Shown piece after piece: positions 1 through 9,028 of a stretch of DNA of 64,000 nucleotides. The translations under genes and the position numbers were made by a program. Position 1 is the first letter of the stretch, and each line of letters opens with the position of its first letter. The stretch comes from Modicisalibacter sp033446685 (GTDB lineage Bacteria; Pseudomonadota; Gammaproteobacteria; Pseudomonadales; Halomonadaceae): positions 3,826 to 67,825 of the forward strand of contig NZ_JAWQLY010000016.1 in the NCBI RefSeq assembly GCF_033446685.1. Direction: 5' to 3'. The notes beneath the pieces are model-generated. The model did not search any database and was not told the DNA's origin. It saw nothing but the letters and a program-made list of their open reading frames with translations.

Positions 1-230
1 TGGAAGCGCTCACGCTGGTCGCTCTCGGTCACTTCGTCGGCGCGCAGGCGCTGGGTGGCGTCGAGCGGGTGGGCCAGCGGTGCCACGCCGGTGGTGTCGA
101 CGGCCTGCAGGCGGTCGACCATTTCCAGGATCCGGCTCAGGTCGTCCACATAGCCCGCGGCTTCGTCGTCGTTCAGGCCTAGGCGAGCGAGAAAGGCGGC
201 TCGCCGCACGTCTTGGGGTTCAAGCGCCAT
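1..230 (-). CDS. gatC: Asp-tRNA(Asn)/Glu-tRNA(Gln) amidotransferase subunit C (partial)
   Basis: Reading the minus strand from an ATG at 228-230 gives a protein beginning MALEPQDVRRAAFLARLGL. It continues with an EMVDRLQAVDT segment and a TGVAPLAHPLD segment, both typical of GatC. The frame runs off the left edge of the window, leaving about 76 of the usual ~95 residues. GatC stabilises the GatA-GatB amidotransferase, which converts Glu-tRNA(Gln) or Asp-tRNA(Asn) to the amidated form. It is divergent from mreB, and gatA and gatB would be expected just outside the window. Gene identity is by family wording only, since no catalytic residues occur in this subunit. Confidence 0.88.
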   Translation of the reverse strand, partial: MALEPQDVRRAAFLARLGLNDDEAAGYVDDLSRILEMVDRLQAVDTTGVAPLAHPLDATQRLRADEVTESDQRERF

Positions 231-425
231 AACGTCTGCTGTCCTCAATCAGGCTTCGGGCAAGGCGGGTCGAGCGGTGCGATGCGCCGCAATCGACGGT
301 TAGGAAAATAGCCTGATACGGTAGCATAACTCGGCTTGGCAGGCATCTCGCTTGCCGGCCTGCCCCCGCGATGATACCGTTTGCCTCCGCACAGGGTTCC
401 GGTCTGGACTAGGTGAAAGACTTCC

Positions 426-1463
426 ATGTTTAAACGTTTGAGGGGGCTGTTCTCCAGCGATCTATCGATCGATCTGGGTACCGCCAACACACTGATTTAT
501 GTACGCGGTCGCGGAATCGTCCTGGACGAGCCCTCGGTGGTCGCGATCCGCCAGTCGGGCAACATGCGCTCTGTTGCGGCCGTGGGGGTCGATGCCAAGC
601 GCATGCTCGGCCGCACACCGGGCAACATCACCGCGATTCGTCCGATGAAGGACGGCGTGATCGCCGACTTCACCGTCACCGAGCAGATGCTCCAGCATTT
701 CATCCGCAAGGTTCACCAGAGCACTTTCCTGACCCCGAGCCCGCGTGTGCTGGTCTGCGTACCGTGCATGTCGACCCAGGTCGAGCGGCGTGCCATCAAG
801 GAGTCCGCCGAAGGGGCGGGTGCCCGCGAGGTGTTCCTGATCGAGGAGCCGATGGCGGCTGCCATCGGTGCCGGCCTGCCGGTCGAGGAAGCCCAGGGCT
901 CGATGGTCGTCGACGTCGGTGGCGGCACCTCCGAAATCGCCATCATCTCGCTCAACGGCGTGGTCTACTCCGAGTCGATCCGCGTCGGCGGCGACCGTTT
1001 CGACGAGGCGATCACCGCCTACGTGCGTCGCCACTACGGCAGCCTGATCGGCGAGGCCACGGCGGAACGCATCAAGGAAGAGATCGGCTGCGCCTATCCG
1101 GGCGGCGAGCTGCGCGAGATCGACGTGCGCGGCCGCAACCTGGCCGAAGGCATTCCGCGCAGCTTCACGCTCAACTCCCACGAGATCCTCGATGCACTTC
1201 AGGATCCGCTGGCGTCGATCGTCGCCGCGGTCAAGAGCGCCCTGGAACAGTCGCCGCCCGAGCTGGCCTCCGACATCGCCGAGCGCGGCCTGGTGCTGAC
1301 CGGCGGTGGCGCGCTGCTGCGCGATATGGACAAGTTGATCGCCGAGGAAACCGGACTGCCGGTGATCGTCGCCGAGGATCCGCTGACCTGTGTGGCGCGC
1401 GGCGGCGGCAAGGCCCTCGAGATGATCGACCAGCATACCTTCGAACTGCTTTCCAGCGATTGA
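426..1463 (+). CDS. mreB: Rod shape-determining actin homologue MreB
   Basis: MreB polymerises on the inner face of the membrane and organises the elongasome that inserts lateral wall peptidoglycan. The 345-residue length is standard. The N-terminus MFKRLRGLF is the amphipathic membrane-binding helix. The phosphate-1 loop DLGTANT is at residues 16-22 and the phosphate-2 loop DVGGGTSE near residue 165. The start is preceded by AGGTGA at 411-416. It is the first gene of mreB-mreC-mreD and is divergent from gatC. Two GC-rich hairpins follow its stop codon and may set its expression above that of mreC. Confidence 0.98.
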   Translation: MFKRLRGLFSSDLSIDLGTANTLIYVRGRGIVLDEPSVVAIRQSGNMRSVAAVGVDAKRMLGRTPGNITAIRPMKDGVIADFTVTEQMLQHFIRKVHQSTFLTPSPRVLVCVPCMSTQVERRAIKESAEGAGAREVFLIEEPMAAAIGAGLPVEEAQGSMVVDVGGGTSEIAIISLNGVVYSESIRVGGDRFDEAITAYVRRHYGSLIGEATAERIKEEIGCAYPGGELREIDVRGRNLAEGIPRSFTLNSHEILDALQDPLASIVAAVKSALEQSPPELASDIAERGLVLTGGGALLRDMDKLIAEETGLPVIVAEDPLTCVARGGGKALEMIDQHTFELLSSD

Positions 1464-1468
1464 CGAAT

Positions 1469-1527
1469 GGCGGCGCCTTGCGCCGCCGTTGATTGTTGCG
1501 GATGGGCCGCCTTTTCGAATGCGGCCC
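1469..1527 (+). other. Tandem GC-rich hairpins between mreB and mreC
   Basis: Two inverted repeats lie just after the mreB stop. The first is GGCGGCGC (1469-1476) with GCGCCGCC (1480-1487) and a 3-nt loop. The second is GGGCCGC (1504-1510) with GCGGCCC (1521-1527) and a 10-nt loop. Neither is followed by a real T tract, so these look like an attenuating or 3'-end-stabilising element rather than a full terminator. Partial read-through would give more MreB than MreC and MreD. Confidence 0.5.
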
Positions 1528-1559
1528 GCTTTCGTGGTCAGCTCGCAGGGAGTCGATCT

Positions 1560-2477
1560 ATCAAACCGCTGTTTTCGCAGGGGCCCGCCCCCGGCTATCG
1601 CATGCTGCTGTGCGCCTTCATCGCCTTCGCGTTGATGTTTGCCGAGCACCGCCTGCCGCGATTCGCGGAACTGCGCGCGGAATTGTCGACTCTGGTCACC
1701 CCTGTACAGTGGCTGGTCAGCCTGCCCAGCGACGCGCTCTCCTGGGGGGCGCTGGTGATCACCGACCAGAGCGAGCTGATCGACGAGAACCGCCGCCTGC
1801 GCGAGCAGTTGCTGACGCTATCTCATCGCGTCCAGCGCATGGCCAGCCTGACCGCCGAGAACGTGCGCCTGCGGGAACTGCTGCATGCCGCGCAACGTCG
1901 CCAGGTGCCGTACCTCGGTGCCGAATTGCTGTCGCTGGATTCCGATCCCTTTACCCATCAGATGGTCATCGACCGTGGCCGCAGCAGCGGGGTGCGTGTC
2001 GGCTTGCCGGTGATGGACGCCTCGGGGCTGATCGGTCAGGTGATCTCGGTATCCGCCTACACCAGTCGGATCCTGATGGTCGCCGATGCCAGCCATGCGG
2101 TGCCGGTGCAGAGCAATCGCAACGGACTGCGTTTCATCGTCCAGGGAACCGGTAGTTACGACACCCTGGATGTGCTGCACGTGGCCGATACGGCCGATAT
2201 CCGGGTCGGCGACCTGCTGGTGACTTCCGGCCTGGGCGGGCGCTTTCCCGAAGGCTTCCCGGTGGCCCGCGTCAGTGAGGTGATCCACGACCCGGGCGAG
2301 CCGTTCGCCCAGGTCAGTGCCGAACCGATCGCCCAGCCCGAACGCTCGCGGCACTTCCTGATTCTGTTTCCGCCGCCGCGGGCGACGCTGATCAGCGACG
2401 AAGCGGTCGATGCCGCCCTCGAGACCGCCAGCGGCCAGCCACAGCCCGGCGAAGACGCCGCGGAGCAGCAGCCATGA
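1560..2477 (+). CDS. mreC: Rod shape-determining protein MreC, apparent ATC start
   Basis: MreC is a bitopic inner-membrane protein whose periplasmic beta-barrel part links MreB to PBP2/RodA. The frame is open from an ATG at 1467, but that start would place 31 non-homologous residues, encoded through two hairpins, before the family N-terminus. The family N-terminus (E. coli MKPIFSRGPS type) corresponds here to IKPLFSQGPAPGYR, with the first codon ATC at 1560-1562. A strong Shine-Dalgarno, CAGGGAG at 1546-1552, is placed 7 nt before this codon. The next ATG (1602) would remove the conserved head. After the membrane segment comes a coiled coil (about residues 70-110) and the MreC domain with DGSGLIGQV-like wording (DASGLIGQVISV). 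The stop overlaps mreD by 4 nt. Gene identity is certain; the start codon is inference. From ATC the protein is 305 residues. Confidence 0.9.
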   Translation: MKPLFSQGPAPGYRMLLCAFIAFALMFAEHRLPRFAELRAELSTLVTPVQWLVSLPSDALSWGALVITDQSELIDENRRLREQLLTLSHRVQRMASLTAENVRLRELLHAAQRRQVPYLGAELLSLDSDPFTHQMVIDRGRSSGVRVGLPVMDASGLIGQVISVSAYTSRILMVADASHAVPVQSNRNGLRFIVQGTGSYDTLDVLHVADTADIRVGDLLVTSGLGGRFPEGFPVARVSEVIHDPGEPFAQVSAEPIAQPERSRHFLILFPPPRATLISDEAVDAALETASGQPQPGEDAAEQQP

Positions 2478-2959
2478 TCGTTTCCCTGCGCGGCCTGGTC
2501 ACTACCTGGATCAGCCTGCTGCTGGCCTTGTGCCTGCAGGTGATGCCGCTACCCGATGCCTGGCTGATCTGGCGCCCCGATTGGCTGGGCCTGATCCTGA
2601 TCTATTGGTGCGTGGTCGCGCCGCAGCGGGTCGGCGTATTCCACGGCTTCATCCTCGGCCTGCTGCTCGATCTGATCGAAGGCGCGCCGCTCGGCCAGAA
2701 TGCGCTGGTGATGGCGATGGTCGCCTTCCTGGCTCTGCTCGTTTATCAGCGCATGCGCGCCTACGCCCTGGTTCAGCAGGCGGTGCTGGTGTTCGTGCTG
2801 CTGGGCATCGCGCAGCTGCTCGAGCAGTGGCTGCGGACTATCTTCGGGCCCTTTGCGATCAACCTCGCCTTTCTGCTGCCGGCGTTGATCGGCGCGGTTC
2901 TGTGGCCCTGGTTCTATACCTTGCTGCAAGTGCTGCGGCGGCGCTTGGGTGTGAGCTAG
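2474..2959 (+). CDS. mreD: Rod shape-determining membrane protein MreD
   Basis: A 161-residue, very hydrophobic protein with about five membrane-spanning segments and no soluble domain, as in MreD. It starts inside the last codons of mreC (ATGA overlap), which indicates translational coupling. The segment VFHGFILGLLLDLIEGAPLG is the conserved family region with its Gly/Asp-containing helix. MreD works with MreC in the elongasome; its exact biochemical role is not known. Confidence 0.93.
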   Translation: MIVSLRGLVTTWISLLLALCLQVMPLPDAWLIWRPDWLGLILIYWCVVAPQRVGVFHGFILGLLLDLIEGAPLGQNALVMAMVAFLALLVYQRMRAYALVQQAVLVFVLLGIAQLLEQWLRTIFGPFAINLAFLLPALIGAVLWPWFYTLLQVLRRRLGVS

Positions 2960-3001
2960 TCCGTCCCGTGCGGCGATCGGCGACCCGTCAAGGAGACGAC
3001 G

Positions 3002-3604
3002 ATGACGCTTTCCCCCCCTGTGTTACGCCTGGCGTCGGCTTCGCCGCGTCGCCGTGAACTGCTGGCGAGTATCGGTATTGCGACCGAGGTGGCGCCGGTC
3101 GATATCGACGAGACGCCCCATGCCGGTGAAAGCGCGGACGGTTACGTGCTGCGGCTGGCCTGCGACAAGGCGCTGGCGGGGGCGGCCGGCAGTACCTTGC
3201 CGACGCTCGGCTCGGACACCGCGGTGGTACTGGACGGCGCCATCCTCGGTAAACCGCGCGATCGCGAGCATGCCTGCGAGATGCTCACCGCCCTGTCGGG
3301 GCGCTGGCATGAGGTGATGACCGCGGTGGCGGTGACCGGCCCCCAGGGTCTATTGCAAGCCTGCGTGACCACGCGGGTGGCGATGCGCCCGATCGCCGCG
3401 GCTGAGATCGCCGCCTACTGGGTAACCGGCGAGCCCGCCGACAAGGCCGGAGGCTATGCCATCCAGGGGCGTGCCGCGATATTAGTCGAGCGCATCGAGG
3501 GCAGTCACTCGGCGGTGGTCGGCCTGCCGTTGTACGAAACCGCGCAGTTGCTGCAGCGCCAGGGCCTCGCGCTGTGGCCTGACGGCGTCGGCGCTGTGTC
3601 ATAA
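3002..3604 (+). CDS. maf: Maf-family nucleoside triphosphate pyrophosphatase
   Basis: A house-cleaning enzyme that hydrolyses non-canonical or excess nucleoside triphosphates to monophosphates; the YhdE-type subgroup acts on dTTP and UTP. The 200-residue protein has the N-terminal signature LASASPRRRELL (residues 9-20), the acidic motif SDTAVV (about 72-77), GKPRD and the C-terminal GYAIQGRAA. The ATG follows AAGGAGACGACG. It sits between mreD and rng, as in Pseudomonas and E. coli, and is probably co-transcribed with rng 32 nt downstream. Confidence 0.93.
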   Translation: MTLSPPVLRLASASPRRRELLASIGIATEVAPVDIDETPHAGESADGYVLRLACDKALAGAAGSTLPTLGSDTAVVLDGAILGKPRDREHACEMLTALSGRWHEVMTAVAVTGPQGLLQACVTTRVAMRPIAAAEIAAYWVTGEPADKAGGYAIQGRAAILVERIEGSHSAVVGLPLYETAQLLQRQGLALWPDGVGAVS

Positions 3605-3636
3605 TCGAGCCAAGACCTCAGCACAAGGATTCCCGC

Positions 3637-5100
3637 ATGAGCGGTGAGGTACTCATCAACCTGACCCCGATGGAAACCCGCGTCGCCGTGGTCGAGAACG
3701 GCGTACTGCAGGAGGCCTTCATCGAGCGCAGCCGGCGTCGCGGTATCGTCGGCAACATCTACAAGGGCAAGGTCGTGCGCGTGCTGCCCGGAATGCAGGC
3801 GGCCTTCATCGACATCGGCCTCGAGCGCGCCGCCTTCATTCACGCCAACGAGGTACTGCCGCCCAACACCCCGAGCGACGAGCAGGTATCGATCAGCCAG
3901 TTGCTGCAGCAGGGACAGTCGTTGGTGGTGCAGGCGACCAAGGATCCGATCGGTTCCAAGGGTGCACGCCTGACCACACACCTGTCGGTACCCTCGCGCT
4001 ATCTGGTCTACATGCCCGATTCGCCGCATACCGGCGTTTCCCAGCGCATCGAGGATGACGCGGAGCGCGAGCGGCTCAGGGCGCTGGTCGAAGCGTGCCT
4101 GGCCGATCATGACCGCGAAGTGCCCGGCGGGTTCATCATACGCACCGCGGCCGAGGGCGTGGGGGCGGAGGAACTGATCACCGACATGCAGTTCCTGCTG
4201 CGGCTATGGCGCAAGGTCGACGAGCGCAAGCTGACCGCGGCCACGCCGAGCCGCATCTACGACGACCTGCCGCTATTCATACGCACGCTGCGCGACGTGA
4301 TGCGCGACGACATCGAGAAGGTGCGCATCGATTCGCGCGAGAACTACCAGCGACTGATCGAGTTCGCCGAGGAGTTCATGCCCAACGTGGTCGAGCGCGT
4401 CGAGTACTATCCGGGCGAGCGGCCGATCTTCGACCTGTTCAGCGTCGAGGACGAGATCCACAAGGCGCTGGGCAGAAAGGTTCAGCTCAAGTCGGGCGGT
4501 TACCTGGTGATCGATCCGACCGAGGCAATGACCACCATCGACGTCAATACCGGCGGCTATGTCGGGCACCGCAACCTCGAGGAGACGATCTTCAAGACCA
4601 ACCTCGAGGCGGCGACCGCCATCGCCCGCCAACTGCGCCTGCGCAACCTCGGGGGAATCATCATCATCGACTTCATCGACATGGAGGACACCGAGCACCA
4701 GCGTCAGGTCCTGCGCGTGTTGGAGAAGTCGCTGGAGCGTGATCATGCCAAGAACAAGCTGACCGGCGTCACCGAACTGGGGCTGGTGCAACTGACCCGC
4801 AAGCGGACCCGCGAAAGCCTGGAGCAGACGTTGTGCGAGCCGTGTCCGACCTGCCAGGGGCGGGGCACGCTGAAGACGCCGGAAACGGTGTGTTACGAGA
4901 TTTTCCGCGAGATCCTGCGCGAGGAGCGGGCCTACAGTCCCGACACCTATATGGTGCTCGCCTCCCAGGAAGTGGTCGATCGCCTGCTCGACGAAGAGTC
5001 GGCGGCGGTCGCCGACCTGGAGATATTCATCGGCAAGACGATCCGCTTCCAGGTCGAAAGCCACTATTCCCAGGAACAGTACGACATCGTGCTGATGTGA
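3637..5100 (+). CDS. rng: Ribonuclease G
   Basis: Endoribonuclease of the RNase E/G family that matures the 5' end of 16S rRNA and takes part in mRNA decay. At 487 residues it lacks the long C-terminal scaffold of RNase E. The N-terminal S1 domain covers about residues 38-120 (GNIYKGKVVRVLPGMQAAF). The catalytic Mg-binding aspartates are D302 in TTIDVNTGG and D345 in IIIIDFIDMED. The zinc-link cysteines are in C400-E-P-C403-P-T-C406. AAGGA precedes the ATG. The next gene, yhdP, begins 4 nt after the stop. Confidence 0.97.
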   Translation: MSGEVLINLTPMETRVAVVENGVLQEAFIERSRRRGIVGNIYKGKVVRVLPGMQAAFIDIGLERAAFIHANEVLPPNTPSDEQVSISQLLQQGQSLVVQATKDPIGSKGARLTTHLSVPSRYLVYMPDSPHTGVSQRIEDDAERERLRALVEACLADHDREVPGGFIIRTAAEGVGAEELITDMQFLLRLWRKVDERKLTAATPSRIYDDLPLFIRTLRDVMRDDIEKVRIDSRENYQRLIEFAEEFMPNVVERVEYYPGERPIFDLFSVEDEIHKALGRKVQLKSGGYLVIDPTEAMTTIDVNTGGYVGHRNLEETIFKTNLEAATAIARQLRLRNLGGIIIIDFIDMEDTEHQRQVLRVLEKSLERDHAKNKLTGVTELGLVQLTRKRTRESLEQTLCEPCPTCQGRGTLKTPETVCYEIFREILREERAYSPDTYMVLASQEVVDRLLDEESAAVADLEIFIGKTIRFQVESHYSQEQYDIVLM

Positions 5101-5104
5101 GCCC

Positions 5105-8100
5105 ATGAGTCCGATCCGTCTAACCCTGCGATGGGCCCTGACGCTGGCGGCCCTGGCGCTGGTCCTGCTGGCGTTGCTGCTCGGCGGCCTGCGCCTGGCG
5201 GTCGAGCAGCTCGACGGCGTACGCGAGCGAATCGGCGCCGAGTTGTCGAGTCAGTTCAACGCGACCCTGGCGATGGACGCGTTCGAAGGACGCCTGCAAT
5301 GGTTCGACCCCGCGCTGCGTATCGACGATCTGCGACTGATGTCGCAGGCGGGCAGCGATCCCTTTCCGCTGCTCGAGATCGAGCATGCCGACATGCGACT
5401 GGACACCAGCGCCTCGCTGCTCGCCTTGCAGCCGGTGCTCGGCGATGCGCGCATCAGCCAAGTCACGCTGCATCTCTACCAGGACAGCGAAGGCCGCTGG
5501 CAATGGCCGGGGCCGGCCGAGCTGCCATCCTACGTGATGCCCGAGGGCGGCATGGACTTGTCGCGACTCGATTACTGGGTGGAGCTGTTACTGCGCCAGC
5601 GGGTCTTGGTCAGCGACCTGCGGCTGGTGCTGCACGGCCTCGACGAGACCCTGACGCTAAGGGCGCCCCAGTTGCTGATCGCCGGTGGCTCGGGGCGTGC
5701 CCATCTCGAGGGCCAGCTGTTCGTCGCAGGCCAAGCACAGCAATCGCTTTCCGTCGTGCTCGAGGTCCTGCCCGGTACCCGGGGATTGAGCGATTTCAGC
5801 GCTGCGCTCCAGGCGCGCATGGACCTGGGCAGCCTGACGCGGCTGGGCCGGCTGCTCACTCACCGCCATTCCTTGAGGCTCGAACAATTGAGCGGCGAGG
5901 CAAAGCTATGGGCGCGGTGGCGCGGTGGGCGCATCGAGGACGCGCGACTGGCCCTGTCGGTACCCGAGCTGGCCGTCGCCGGCAGCGAGGAGGTCCTCGA
6001 ACTGCGTGATATCCAGGCACGCGGGCAGTGGTTGCGTGGTGACGGCGATGCATGGAATGCCTGGGTCAATGCCTTGTCGGTGAATGACGTCCGGGGAGGC
6101 GCCTCGCCGCTGCCCGAGCATCTGCAACTGGCCGGCGAGGGCGATGAATGGTGGCTGCGCAGTTCGGCGTTTTCGGTGGACGAGCTGATGGCCTGGCGTC
6201 AGCGGCTGCCGCTACCCGAGCGCTGGCAGTCGATGCTCGATGCGCTTAAGCCCGGCGGTCGCGTCGAGGGCCTGCAGGTGGGCCAGAAGCAGGGCCAGTG
6301 GCAGGTGCGTGCCGCCTTGCAGGAGACGACCGCCCAGCCCTGGCAGGACGCGCCCGGCGGTGGCCCCTTCGATGCCTGGGTCGAGGCCGAGGGCCGTACC
6401 GGACACGTCGAGTTCGCCGGCCGTCAGGGTGTCGAGCTGCGCTTTCCCGAGCTGTTTCCCGAGCCATTGTCGCTCGACCGTGCCAGCGGCCGCGTCGACT
6501 GGTCGTTGGTCGGCGATCAACCGCGAGTCGAGGGCAAGGACTTGTCGGTCGGTTGGCGCGGCGCCTCGGTCGAGGGCGACTTTCAACTGACGGTGCCCGA
6601 CGAGCAATCGCGGCAACGGCCCGGGCAGTTCGCGCTGAACCTCGATATGCGCGATGTCGATGCGACGCAAACGCCGCTGGGCGAGTGGTTGCCGCTCGAG
6701 GTATTCGATAGCGAACTGCGTGACTGGCTGACCTCGGGCATTACCGGCTATGTACCGCGCGGCTCGCTGCATTTCAGTCAGACCCTCGATGGCGAGGAGG
6801 CCGCTTCGACGGAGGATGACGTCGACGAACTCGGCAAGAGCGCCGAGCTGCGCCTGGCCCTCGACGTCGAGCGGGGGCATCTGCCCTACGACCCCGAGTG
6901 GCCGGCGCTCGACGCGCTCAGCGGCCATCTGTCGCTGCATAACCAAGCGCTCGAAGCGACGGTGACCCATGCCGAGACGCTGGGCCTGGTCAGTGAGGGC
7001 GCCAAGGTGGCACTGGCCGACGATCGCCTGACGGTCGAGGGGCCGGTCGGTGGCCCCGTCCAGGCGCTGTTCGATTTCCTGGCCGCCGCGCCGATCGATG
7101 GCATGGACGGTTTCGGCGACTGGCGGGGCGACGGACGGGTCGACGGCCAGTTGCGTCTCGGCGTCGCCATGGATACCCCCGACACGGTGGAAGAGGCGCC
7201 CGTCGATGTCGACCTGCAGGCCAGCGTCGATGCACCATCGGTACGACTACCCCAGGCCGATCTAGAATTGAGTAACGTCAATGGCGCGCTGCACTATCGA
7301 CATCTCGCCGGGAAGCACCTCGGCGAGAGCGATACGGATACCCTGACCGGTCAGCTCGGTGCACGGGTCTTCGAAGGACCGCTGCTCGCCGACTTCGATG
7401 TCGGTGGGCGGGGCGTGACACTGGAGGGGCGTGCATTGGCCCGCGGGCTACTGGATTGGGGCGGCGTCAGCGGCCTCGATGGCCTGCTCAGCGGCTATTT
7501 CCCCTATACGGCGGAGCTCGACCTCGAGGCCGACAAGCCGAGCCTGACCCTCGATAGCGATCTCCAGGGGTTGGCCATCCACCTGCCGACGCCATTCGGC
7601 AAGACACTGGATGCGCGGGTTCCGTTGCACGTGACGGCCTCGATTCCCGATCGCGTGGTCCATCTCGACCTGGCCGACCGCTTGCGTCTGCGTTGGCGCT
7701 CGCTGGGTCCCGACAATGGCCAGGGGCAGGCCTGGCTGGAAAACTGGCCGGTCGACCCCGAGTGGCCGAGCGGCAGCGGTTGGGAGATCGCCTGGAACAC
7801 GCCGCGGCTGTTGCTGGCACGCTGGCAGCAAGCGCTGGCCGAGGTATCGCTGCCCCCGGCGCCAGACGCGACTGCAGGCGCGACCGATGGCAGTTCGGCG
7901 CTGACTCGGCTGCGGCGTCTGAGCCTGCGAACGAACTGCCTGCATTATCAGCAGCGCTGTCTCGGCGATCTGCAGGCATCGGCCAGCCCGTTGGGCGGAG
8001 ACGGCTGGTCGCTGGCCCTGGCGGGTTCACTGATGCAGGGGCGCGCCGAGTACCGGCCGTTGCAGGCCGTGCCGTTGGACATCACTTTGGCGCGCTTGAA

Positions 8101-9028
8101 CCTCGACCCGCTGCTGGCCGGCGCCGGCGAGCAGGGCGAAGCATCGTCACCGAGTCTGCAAAGCGAAATCATCACCGCGCCGCCCGAGCCCGCGCCGCTG
8201 CCCGACTGGCTGACCCGAGTGCCGGCAGGCCGGCTGAGTATCGCCACGCTGGCGCGCAGCGGTCACCGGTTCGGCCCCTTCGAGGCGCACTGGCGCGAAT
8301 CCCCCGATCGCCTGCGGCTCGATCCGGTCTCGCTGAAGTTGGGTGAAATAACCGCGCAGGGCGAACTGGTCTGGGAAGCATCGGGCGAGCAGGCGAGCCT
8401 GACCCGCTCACGGCTGTCGATCAGCGGTGGCGATCTGGGCACGGCATTGGCGGCGCTCGACCAGCCGGTGGCCATCAGCTCGACGCGCACCGATGTCCAG
8501 ACGCAACTGGCCTGGCCGGGAGCGCCCTGGCAGTTCGCCCTGGCGCGTTCGCGGGGCAGTATCGAAGCGGACCTGAGCGATGGCCGCTTCCGCACCCTCG
8601 AATCACCCTCGGCGCGGCTGGTCGGGCTGCTCAACGTCGATAATCTGCTGCGTCGGCTGCGTCTGGATTTCTCCGACGTCACCGGCGAGGGCACCGCATT
8701 CGACAGTGTCAGCGGCGATGCCACACTGTATGGTGGACGTCTGGAAACCCGCGGGCCGGTTGAAATCGACGGGACTTCCACCCATTTCACCCTCAATGGC
8801 AGCGTGAATCTGCTAGCGCGGCAACTGGATCTGACACTCGGTGTCACCGTGCCGGTCAGCCAGAACTTGCCGCTGGCCGCCGTGATTGCCGGCGCGCCCT
8901 ATGTGGGCGGCGCGCTGTTCCTGGCGGACAAGGTCTTCGGTGGCTGGCTCGACAAGGTCACGAGAATTTACTATCGCGTGCAGGGGCCCTGGACCTCACC
9001 GCGAATCACCGTGGAAGATGCCGAATGA
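5105..9028 (+). CDS. yhdP: AsmA-like envelope protein YhdP (phospholipid transport)
   Basis: The largest gene in the window, 1307 residues. One N-terminal membrane segment (about residues 8-33, rich in Leu and Ala) is followed by a very long periplasmic beta-rich region with the DUF3971/AsmA-like wording. The C-terminal part (VGLLNVDNLLRRLRLDF, then ETRGPVEIDGTSTHFTLNG) is the diagnostic YhdP end. YhdP, TamB and YdbH are the redundant bridge proteins thought to carry phospholipids to the outer membrane. It lies 4 nt after rng and overlaps tldD by 4 nt, so the three are likely one operon. Length is close to the E. coli protein (about 1270). Confidence 0.93.
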   Translation: MSPIRLTLRWALTLAALALVLLALLLGGLRLAVEQLDGVRERIGAELSSQFNATLAMDAFEGRLQWFDPALRIDDLRLMSQAGSDPFPLLEIEHADMRLDTSASLLALQPVLGDARISQVTLHLYQDSEGRWQWPGPAELPSYVMPEGGMDLSRLDYWVELLLRQRVLVSDLRLVLHGLDETLTLRAPQLLIAGGSGRAHLEGQLFVAGQAQQSLSVVLEVLPGTRGLSDFSAALQARMDLGSLTRLGRLLTHRHSLRLEQLSGEAKLWARWRGGRIEDARLALSVPELAVAGSEEVLELRDIQARGQWLRGDGDAWNAWVNALSVNDVRGGASPLPEHLQLAGEGDEWWLRSSAFSVDELMAWRQRLPLPERWQSMLDALKPGGRVEGLQVGQKQGQWQVRAALQETTAQPWQDAPGGGPFDAWVEAEGRTGHVEFAGRQGVELRFPELFPEPLSLDRASGRVDWSLVGDQPRVEGKDLSVGWRGASVEGDFQLTVPDEQSRQRPGQFALNLDMRDVDATQTPLGEWLPLEVFDSELRDWLTSGITGYVPRGSLHFSQTLDGEEAASTEDDVDELGKSAELRLALDVERGHLPYDPEWPALDALSGHLSLHNQALEATVTHAETLGLVSEGAKVALADDRLTVEGPVGGPVQALFDFLAAAPIDGMDGFGDWRGDGRVDGQLRLGVAMDTPDTVEEAPVDVDLQASVDAPSVRLPQADLELSNVNGALHYRHLAGKHLGESDTDTLTGQLGARVFEGPLLADFDVGGRGVTLEGRALARGLLDWGGVSGLDGLLSGYFPYTAELDLEADKPSLTLDSDLQGLAIHLPTPFGKTLDARVPLHVTASIPDRVVHLDLADRLRLRWRSLGPDNGQGQAWLENWPVDPEWPSGSGWEIAWNTPRLLLARWQQALAEVSLPPAPDATAGATDGSSALTRLRRLSLRTNCLHYQQRCLGDLQASASPLGGDGWSLALAGSLMQGRAEYRPLQAVPLDITLARLNLDPLLAGAGEQGEASSPSLQSEIITAPPEPAPLPDWLTRVPAGRLSIATLARSGHRFGPFEAHWRESPDRLRLDPVSLKLGEITAQGELVWEASGEQASLTRSRLSISGGDLGTALAALDQPVAISSTRTDVQTQLAWPGAPWQFALARSRGSIEADLSDGRFRTLESPSARLVGLLNVDNLLRRLRLDFSDVTGEGTAFDSVSGDATLYGGRLETRGPVEIDGTSTHFTLNGSVNLLARQLDLTLGVTVPVSQNLPLAAVIAGAPYVGGALFLADKVFGGWLDKVTRIYYRVQGPWTSPRITVEDAE

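Noticed and set aside
300..327. mreB promoter (TTAGGA ... TAGCAT)
   Set aside because: Only half of the -35 positions match and nothing else supports it. The gap certainly holds promoters for gatC and mreB, but I cannot place them.
462..1649. 395-codon open frame antisense to mreB
   Set aside because: High-GC codon use keeps the opposite frame open; the translation is low-complexity Gly/Asp/His/Arg with no family, and mreB on the other strand is certain.
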